A stretch of DNA of 11,189 nt, taken from CAZICM01 sp964537685. Lineage in GTDB: Bacteria > Myxococcota_A > Polyangia > Polyangiales > Polyangiaceae. Every line of letters begins with the position of its first letter. The first letter of the stretch is position 1. The notes under the pieces are model-generated. The model searched no databases and had not been told where the DNA came from. It saw only the letters and a list, made by a program, of their open reading frames with translations. The translations under genes and the position numbers were made by a program. Positions 1 to 5,545 of this stretch are shown piece after piece. The stretch covers positions 1-11,189 of the forward strand of contig CAZICM010000114.1 of the NCBI GenBank assembly GCA_964537685.1, given 5' to 3'.

Positions 1-1927
1 TATTGATAAAGAGTTTAATCTGCTGATCCTGAAACCCAGATTGAAGCGCATCCAGCAACCCATCCCCATTCGCATCGAGAAGAATCATCCGGCCGCCTGA
101 TAACACTCTCGGAAGCCCGGCATCCTCTCGCGTCCATGTATTGCCCTGATGTTTGAATGCCAAAACATCCAAACCTGCTGTCAACTGAATCCCGCCGTTT
201 ACCGCATAAGAACCAGGAATCAGGATCTCATTCTGCCCATCCGCATCGATATCCGCAGGAATAAATTCGATATCACAAGGATGCTGAAGCAGCGCCGGGA
301 TAGCAATCGCATTTGCATCAAAACCTTGAGGCGTCCACAGGTTCACCGACCACTCATGAACATTTTTAAAAATACAGCTCACCATATCCGGCATTCCATC
401 GCCGTTCACATCTGCTAAATGAGACGAAGCATTCGCCGAATTGAAATGCAGCGGAGGCGCCGAGCCTTGAGCATAGATTCTCTTTGTATTGCTCTTCAGA
501 TATTGGGCCGGCTGCGCCCCATTGGATGATATCAAAAAACCCCAGTTCACATATTCGCCCCGAAGATCGTGCAGCAAAAGATCCATGCGGCCGTTGTGAT
601 CGAAATCGATCGGCGTCGCACTCTCGGGCGGCCCTGGCAAATTCGTGATGGGATCGATTAAGTGCGGCTGCTCAAAGACAATCTGCGATGCACTAAAATA
701 ATTGCCCTGCCCCTGATTCGGCAACAATCTCCATAGCGTCTTATCTTCTCCAGGCTCAAGCTGCGTATCTTGCTCCGATATTAAAAGATCATCCAGGCCG
801 TCCCCCGTCATATCCAGCGTCATCACGCTTCCAAGATCATTGCTCGGCCCTGGCAAACCTGTCATTAACGCATCAAAACCTGTTCCCTGCCCATGATCAT
901 AAGAAAATTTTGTTGCAGGCTTGCAGGCTTGATCAGATGCGCATTCTTGAATGGACGAGAGCAGTGTGCGCTGGGTATTCGGCGATGTCTGATAGGCAAA
1001 CCTATATTCTCGAACGAGTTTATCTTCAAGTCCCCGGGCCTCGATCTTCTTCAGCTTTAACGATCGTTTTAAGATCATTCCCCGCGCATACAGCTCCCGG
1101 GGTGTTTGCGATTCATACTTGAAAACGAGAGCCCGCGATGCAGGTGCATCAGGGTGATCCGTGTAATCGATTCGCTCAGGCCCAAACTCCAGCGTATGGC
1201 CATCTACAGGGTCCCGCTCATTCTTATAGCTATACAAAACCGCGTTCTCATTGCGATCCCGCTGCTTGGAGATCAGCCACGAGCGAACTACGCCGTCGCG
1301 TGAAAACACTTTCCCGCTGTCTTCGCTCCCATAGTCAAAGATCATCCCCGACTTCGCATAAACCGTAAACGCTTCCGGCCCTTTTGCATTTGAACTCGCA
1401 ACAATCCTTGAAAAAGAATCAGGAACCGTCCGGTATTCATTGGGCGCCACTTCCACCAAGCGCGCCCCATCCATACAAAACGCATCCCCCGCATCATCCC
1501 CAACCGCCTCAATCTCGCCGTCATCCGCGAGATTCTTCCCGCACCTAGAGATCGCTGACAGCCCTCCCAACGAAAACCCAAACCCTAAAAATCCGTCATC
1601 CGCAGCGCTTGAGTAGCGGACAGAAATGCCTGGCACCTGCCCGCCTCGCCCAGGAACCGCCTCGATCGCATACAAAAAATTTGCCTCGCCGGCGCTTGAC
1701 ACCGAAAACGTTCCATGATTGGCGCCCGCTTCAATGGTTTGCCCATTCGTAAGTTCGGGCAATGCCCGCTCACCCTCAAAATCTGGACAGCCCCAATACA
1801 AATCGCCCGGCGGCAAAGGCGCGGGCACCACAAAAAATGGCCAAATCTTCGCATCCCCGCACGCGCCCGCCACCAGCACAACGAAGAGCGCGCATAAAAA
1901 CCGAAGCGGCAATCCAGGCTTGGCCAC
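1..1927 (-). CDS. SpvB/Tc-toxin-like lipoprotein with FG-GAP/VCBS repeats (3' end outside window)
   Basis: The minus frame is open for 642 codons from a GTG at 1927 to the left edge, where the gene continues. An in-frame TGA at 1942-1940 limits the start, and no clear Shine-Dalgarno precedes the GTG. Residues 1-23 form a lipoprotein-type signal (hydrophobic FLCALFVVLVAGAC, Cys23), so outer-membrane or surface anchoring is inferred. Residues 60-165 match the N-terminal signature of SpvB and TcaC/TcB proteins: PGRGGQVPGISVRYSS at 92-107, GFGFSLGGLSAISRCGK at 115-131 and FCMDGARLV at 150-158. Five aspartate-rich calcium-loop (FG-GAP/VCBS) motifs follow near residues 371, 441, 506, 559 and 617, for example DMTGDGLDDLL and DVNGDGMPDMV, as in beta-propeller shells. 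Relatives often continue into Rhs/YD repeats and a variable toxic C-terminus, but that part is not visible here. The family is fairly certain; the toxin role is inference. Confidence 0.88.
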   Translation of the reverse strand, partial: MAKPGLPLRFLCALFVVLVAGACGDAKIWPFFVVPAPLPPGDLYWGCPDFEGERALPELTNGQTIEAGANHGTFSVSSAGEANFLYAIEAVPGRGGQVPGISVRYSSAADDGFLGFGFSLGGLSAISRCGKNLADDGEIEAVGDDAGDAFCMDGARLVEVAPNEYRTVPDSFSRIVASSNAKGPEAFTVYAKSGMIFDYGSEDSGKVFSRDGVVRSWLISKQRDRNENAVLYSYKNERDPVDGHTLEFGPERIDYTDHPDAPASRALVFKYESQTPRELYARGMILKRSLKLKKIEARGLEDKLVREYRFAYQTSPNTQRTLLSSIQECASDQACKPATKFSYDHGQGTGFDALMTGLPGPSNDLGSVMTLDMTGDGLDDLLISEQDTQLEPGEDKTLWRLLPNQGQGNYFSASQIVFEQPHLIDPITNLPGPPESATPIDFDHNGRMDLLLHDLRGEYVNWGFLISSNGAQPAQYLKSNTKRIYAQGSAPPLHFNSANASSHLADVNGDGMPDMVSCIFKNVHEWSVNLWTPQGFDANAIAIPALLQHPCDIEFIPADIDADGQNEILIPGSYAVNGGIQLTAGLDVLAFKHQGNTWTREDAGLPRVLSGGRMILLDANGDGLLDALQSGFQDQQIKLFIN

Positions 1928-2037
1928 AAGCGAAAAATATCAAATTCCCCGGCCCCCCTTCAACCCCCTACCCAAAAAAATCACAAAAACAAAAATCCCC
2001 TTGACCCCCATTTCTATCGCGATATCCTCCCCTCCAT

Positions 2038-2053
2038 CCAGAACTCCTTCTGG
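2038..2053. promoter_or_regulatory. Short perfect inverted repeat upstream of the SpvB-like gene
   Basis: CCAGAA and TTCTGG are separated by four bases, giving a perfect 6-bp dyad about 110 bp upstream of the lipoprotein start. It could be an operator or a small hairpin. There is no T-run, so a terminator is unlikely. A second dyad, TATCGCGATA, lies 14 bp away at 2015-2024. Function is unknown and chance occurrence is possible. Confidence 0.3.
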
Positions 2054-2075
2054 ACTTCTCTCACCCTTTCTCAGC

Positions 2076-2199
2076 AGAACCTGTCTCAAAAAGCGTTACG
2101 AGCGCCCCGGGGCTAGGGCGGAGGACGCAGGAATACATCGTATTTTGAGGACGACAACCGACGCCCTGGGGCGCTCCGTAGGTTTTTGAGATAAGTTCT
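2076..2199. mobile_element. MITE-like palindromic element with ~38-bp imperfect terminal inverted repeats
   Basis: The left arm (2076-2113) and the reverse complement of the right arm (2163-2199) align along their whole length. They share blocks AGAAC, TCTCAAAAA, GAGCGCCCC and GGGC, with a few substitutions and one 1-base gap. The 49-bp centre has no open frame of note. The size, lack of coding capacity and long inverted termini fit a miniature inverted-repeat element or an IS-derived palindromic repeat, and the transcript could fold into one long hairpin. I could not find a target-site duplication. The right end lies only four bases before the ribosome binding site of the 220-aa gene, so the element may have replaced or contributed that gene's promoter region. 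Confidence 0.6.
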
Positions 2200-2218
2200 A
2201 AAAAGGAAACCCAATACC

Positions 2219-2881
2219 ATGCAACTCCCCCATGAAAATGCCCACTACAGCCAGCGCGTAGACTTCGGAACCTATGTCGTCCGCAGGCTCAAACGAGCCC
2301 AATTCACCTCCCTCGCCACCGATGCCGCTCTCGCCACCGCCGCCGTCAAAGCCAAAGGCCGCGCCTGGGAAGACCGCCGCGAACCCGTTCAAGATGCCCT
2401 CGCCGACCGCGATGCCGCCGATGATGCCCTCGATGATAATGTCAAAGATCTGCGCGCCAATCTCGCCGGCCGAAGTGCCTCCGCTTCCAAGGAAATCCCC
2501 TATACCTCTATCTTTCCCCAGGGTATCGGTTACTATACCGCCGCCCCCGTCGATGAGGAAATCAAGCGCTATACCGAGCTCGGCGAACGGGCCAATGCTC
2601 ATCTTCCCAGCGGCGATGCTATCAAAGCTCCCTCCCTTCAGGCCAATGCCCAGGGCATCGCCGATTATACCGGCGCTACCACCGCTCTAACCCAAGCCAA
2701 AATCCAAGAATCCATGGCCAAGACCGAGCTCGATCAGGCCGAAGAGGCTTGGAATCGCTTGATGGAGAAAATTTATGGGACCTTGGTGGCCGAAATAGGC
2801 AAGAAGGCGGCCGAGCGCTTTTTCCCCAGGCCCAAGGGTAAATCCAAAGGCAGGGATTCCGACGCTGCAGATGAGGGTTGA
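2219..2881 (+). CDS. Hypothetical 220-aa alpha-helical protein
   Basis: The ATG at 2219 is preceded by AAGGA (2203-2207) at 11 bases, an acceptable ribosome binding site. The protein has no signal peptide or membrane segment and should be cytoplasmic. It appears to be two helical blocks, residues 10-85 and 136-200, rich in Ala, Glu, Asp, Lys and Arg with heptad-like spacing. They are joined by a more ordered linker with a distinctive aromatic motif, TSIFPQGIGYYTAAP (96-110). The C-terminus is a charged tail (PRPKGKSKGRDSDAADEG). I do not recognise the family. The gene is alone on its strand and converges on the vgrG-effector unit across a repeat array, so it is not co-transcribed with that unit. 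An immunity or structural role cannot be judged. The codon pattern supports real coding; reading frames on the opposite strand here are shadows. Confidence 0.7.
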   Translation: MQLPHENAHYSQRVDFGTYVVRRLKRAQFTSLATDAALATAAVKAKGRAWEDRREPVQDALADRDAADDALDDNVKDLRANLAGRSASASKEIPYTSIFPQGIGYYTAAPVDEEIKRYTELGERANAHLPSGDAIKAPSLQANAQGIADYTGATTALTQAKIQESMAKTELDQAEEAWNRLMEKIYGTLVAEIGKKAAERFFPRPKGKSKGRDSDAADEG

Positions 2882-3113
2882 GCGCCTGTTGCTTCTATGT
2901 AATCCATCTTCAGCGCTCCAAAGCGGCATTTCAACATCTATAAATCCAGATTCAGAGCTCCCAACGCCCCTTACAGCCTTTTGTAATCGCGATCTTGAGC
3001 TCCAAACGCTTCTTACAGCCTTCTGTAGTCGCGATCTTGAGCTCGGGACGAGCATTACAGCATCCTAAAACGCCGATTCAGAGCTCTTGCCGCCCATTTA
3101 GGCGTTTAACAGG
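2880..3113. repeat. 42-bp tandem repeat array, palindrome-rich
   Basis: GAGCTC recurs at 2955, 2997, 3039 and 3081, exactly 42 bp apart, and the variant GCGCTC sits one further period upstream at 2913. The two central units (2955-3038) are nearly identical and the outer ones are degenerate. A partial unit may begin at 2880, overlapping the stop of the preceding gene. A typical unit contains GAGCTC, a TTACAGCCTT-TGTAA type hairpin (perfect TACAG/CTGTA in unit 2) and ATCGCGAT or GTCGCGAT. Because 42 is divisible by three, short frames stay open on both strands as 14-residue repeats, but none has a good ribosome binding site. The array fills the gap between convergent genes and might terminate transcription from both sides, although T-runs are absent. 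Confidence 0.75.
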
Positions 3114-3146
3114 CCAATCCAACGCCCTGAAAGGCAGGCGCCCGCG
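3114..3146. other. Short spacer at the 3' end of the minus-strand unit
   Basis: The remainder of the convergent gap holds only a weak stem (GCC-CTGAAA-GGC at 3124-3135). No classical rho-independent terminator is visible for the effector gene. Confidence 0.4.
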
Positions 3147-5525
3147 CTATACAGCCGCCTTCTGCGAAGTATCCTCCGCCGGATGCTCCCCCTTAAAATA
3201 CGTGGGCGTCGCATCCTCAATCGCCTTCCGGTGCTTCTCCAAATCCTTGTGCAAATAAACTTGATCCCAATCCAGCGATTTAAGCAGCCCCATCATCGCT
3301 TCAGGCGGATTCATAGGTTCTGCCTTGCCCGTCTCATTCCCCTCCCCATTCTTCCACCGGCATACAAAGGCCACCTTCCCAGCAATGGCTTTGTCGCCTT
3401 CATTGGTAATCACCACATGCGGCAAATAATGCTGGTTCATGGCTAGCTTCTTGCGCCGCTTCTTTTTCTTCTTGTCAATCTCCCATTCCGTCGGCGCCTT
3501 CCGGTCGAAAAAAGTCGGCAAATAATCCTCTAAAAAGAAAGACCAATGCCCCCATTCCGAATGATCATAAAACTTATCCATAAACTGCTTTAGCGTCATC
3601 GAGCGGGCGCCCTCGGCCCACATGCATTTTGCGAGCAAGCCCTGGGGCGCGCATATCACAAACCAGCATTGGAGATCCGAAAACCCAGGCGTGTTCCTCA
3701 GCGACCATAGCAGTTTCGATATGGTATAGTTCTGATCGGGATTGGGGCCATACATAGGAAGAAGCCGGCTAATGTATAGCACTTGATTTTTATCGGCCAG
3801 GCCCGGATAATATTTTTTATTGACCATCCTGCCCCGTTCGCTAATCAAAAGCCGGCATAGTCCGACCGGCCTCGCTCTCCGCACAAAAGCGGCGCTGTCT
3901 GTCAAGGCTTGAGCCGATACCTTGGGCAATACCCCAAAGCCCGCAAACTGCTTTCCCTCGCCGGGAGGGATATCCACCATCTTATAGCCATCTAAATGCC
4001 CGCCGCCTCCCCGCCCAAGAATCACATCCGCGCCCGTCGGCTTTAAATGTCCCAGCGCCTCGCCAATGCTTACATCAAAGGGCTGCCAGGCTTTTTTATC
4101 GGCCTTTACCCTTAACACAAAATAAATATGCGACCCAGGAAGCTGCTCCGTGAACGTATAGGTGTATTTCGATGTGGCATCTTTCGCAGCCAATGTCTTT
4201 TGATCGGCCAAATACTTCTTTTTTTGATTGGCTTCATCTAAATTGGCCTGCTTCGTCCGGCGCTTCTCCGTTAGCTTAAACTTTTCGTTTTGATTTTTTT
4301 CATTGGCGATTTTGGTATCCAGTTCGGTAATCTCATTCGTCAGCCGGGTAATCTTCTGATCGTTCAGCGAGATTTTCCCATCGATTTCGGCGACATACTC
4401 GCTGGCCGGCGCCTTCCGGTCCGATTTCGTCATCGCATCGGAAAATTGTCCGCTTCCCACGGCTCCGCGCGTAAAGAAGTATTTTTTAAGCACCGAACGA
4501 TATACATGCGATTGCTTTTCATAGTCCGATAAATAAAGCTCGACCGATTTTACGCCCGCTCCGCTATCGGGATCTAAAACCACAATGGTGCCCGGCGCAA
4601 AGCCTTCGGCCAGCGCTTTGTTGATCAAGAGCACGCTGGGCGAGGGCGCTACCCATTTGCCAGGCGGCGATGGATCCGTAACCAGCGGTTTTGCATCTCC
4701 ATAAGGGCTTGGCATATTGGGTTTTTGTAGCTCTCCAAAGGCCGGCATACCCGAACAGGCGTCCGATGCCATAAAGCCAACCGCAGGATTCGATGCGTTT
4801 CCAAGCCAGTCCAAAGGTATGCCCCGCGTCAGCGCTCCATAGGTCGTTTGATGCTGGCACGCCACGCCCACCGGAATCGCTGGATCGGTATTCGTATGCA
4901 TTTCCCATTCGCTATCGCTATCGTAGGGATCATATTCAACCGGTATGGGTTCGTCCCAGCTTTTTAAATCATAGGCTCCATAGGCCCGGTTATCTTCGAT
5001 ATGCATCAATTGCCGGGGATATTTTTGCTCGATGCGCCTAAAACAATATTGCTCCCAGCTTTCATTCTCGGCCCTAAGCATCGTGCGCCCATCCATCAGC
5101 CTGGGAAGCACGGGCACGCTCATATTGTAAAGCTGAATCGGACCCGAATAAGTTAATCCCAAAAAGGCTTCCGCCAGCGCCTCCGCCCATGTTTCCTCGG
5201 CGATTCCATCGGCCGATGTATCCATCCAGTTGACCAGGCATCCCAATTGGGTAAACCATACCTCGGCCAGCGGGCGGTCGAGCCTTCCCGCTATCCATTT
5301 TAAGATGGATACAATGGTTTTGTCGTCATAGGGAGGCTGAATATGATGCTCCCTGGGAACGCCCGCCGTATCATCGAATACGGTTCCATCCGGCGCGTCG
5401 GTCCTCGCATCGTTAAGCGCGGCGCACAGCCGGGGAGGCTCGTCCCCATAAGGATAAAACTCGCTGACTTTCGCAATAAACTCGCCGACTGTAATCGGTT
5501 TTGCTTGTCCAGGCGGATCAGGCAT
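3147..5525 (-). CDS. Candidate T6SS cargo effector, 792 aa, papain-fold amidase-like with inserted coiled coil
   Basis: It starts at ATG 5525, six bases after the vgrG stop, with GGAGGA inside the vgrG end as its Shine-Dalgarno. The position suggests VgrG-delivered cargo. There is no signal peptide. Residues 1-215 are an unrecognised Trp- and acid-rich N-terminal domain. From 219 the pattern resembles a CHAP or NlpC/P60-type cysteine amidase: VGVACQHQTTYGALTRG (219-235, candidate nucleophile Cys223), a strand APGTIVVLDPD (310-320) and a His-bearing strand GSHIYFVLRV (464-473, candidate His466), then WQPFDV (480-485) as a possible third site. Between the two strands lies a Lys/Asn/Glu-rich coiled coil (about 376-450). 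Residues 540-670 form a further aromatic-rich region, and a cluster of ten Lys/Arg (685-694) precedes a conserved-looking C-terminus. Peptidoglycan cleavage is inference; a structural role is the alternative. The coding assignment itself is firm. Confidence 0.85.
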   Translation of the reverse strand: MPDPPGQAKPITVGEFIAKVSEFYPYGDEPPRLCAALNDARTDAPDGTVFDDTAGVPREHHIQPPYDDKTIVSILKWIAGRLDRPLAEVWFTQLGCLVNWMDTSADGIAEETWAEALAEAFLGLTYSGPIQLYNMSVPVLPRLMDGRTMLRAENESWEQYCFRRIEQKYPRQLMHIEDNRAYGAYDLKSWDEPIPVEYDPYDSDSEWEMHTNTDPAIPVGVACQHQTTYGALTRGIPLDWLGNASNPAVGFMASDACSGMPAFGELQKPNMPSPYGDAKPLVTDPSPPGKWVAPSPSVLLINKALAEGFAPGTIVVLDPDSGAGVKSVELYLSDYEKQSHVYRSVLKKYFFTRGAVGSGQFSDAMTKSDRKAPASEYVAEIDGKISLNDQKITRLTNEITELDTKIANEKNQNEKFKLTEKRRTKQANLDEANQKKKYLADQKTLAAKDATSKYTYTFTEQLPGSHIYFVLRVKADKKAWQPFDVSIGEALGHLKPTGADVILGRGGGGHLDGYKMVDIPPGEGKQFAGFGVLPKVSAQALTDSAAFVRRARPVGLCRLLISERGRMVNKKYYPGLADKNQVLYISRLLPMYGPNPDQNYTISKLLWSLRNTPGFSDLQCWFVICAPQGLLAKCMWAEGARSMTLKQFMDKFYDHSEWGHWSFFLEDYLPTFFDRKAPTEWEIDKKKKKRRKKLAMNQHYLPHVVITNEGDKAIAGKVAFVCRWKNGEGNETGKAEPMNPPEAMMGLLKSLDWDQVYLHKDLEKHRKAIEDATPTYFKGEHPAEDTSQKAAV

Positions 5526-5545
5526 AACTCTTTATCCTCCAGCCA
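5523..5545 (-). promoter_or_regulatory. Shine-Dalgarno inside the vgrG 3' end, coupling effector translation
   Basis: The last vgrG codons (Ala-Gly-Gly-stop) read GGAGGATAA, so GGAGGA lies nine to ten bases ahead of the effector ATG. A ribosome finishing vgrG can restart directly on the effector message, which should keep spike and cargo in fixed ratio. Confidence 0.65.

Larger units (their letters stand above)
1928..2218. other. Intergenic spacer between divergent genes
   Basis: This 291-bp gap separates the minus-strand SpvB-like gene from the plus-strand 220-aa gene. Its left part (1955-2040) is strongly strand-biased, with runs of C and A on the plus strand, and contains the perfect palindrome TATCGCGATA (2015-2024) and a 6-bp-stem hairpin (2038-2053). 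Its right half is the MITE-like element annotated separately. I see no convincing sigma-70 promoter for either gene. The best minus-strand match, TTGAAG at about 1970 with GATATT downstream, would leave almost no leader before the GTG. Confidence 0.6.

Noticed and set aside
1585..1929. Minus-strand 114-codon frame starting at TTG 1929
   Set aside because: It overlaps the SpvB-like gene in another frame; the frame from GTG 1927 carries clear family motifs.
2687..3055. Minus-strand open frame of 122 codons with 14-residue repeats (SSRSRLQKAVR type)
   Set aside because: Its distal half is the antisense of the 220-aa gene, and the repeat part stays open only because the 42-bp period is divisible by three. 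No ribosome binding site was found.
2871..3068. Plus-strand 65-codon frame through the tandem repeats (LELQTLLTAFCSRD repeats)
   Set aside because: It starts inside the preceding gene in another frame and lacks its own ribosome binding site. Coding by repeat periodicity alone is not evidence.
2880..3113. CRISPR array
   Set aside because: The whole 42-bp unit is repeated tandemly; there are no unique spacers between constant repeats and no cas genes nearby.
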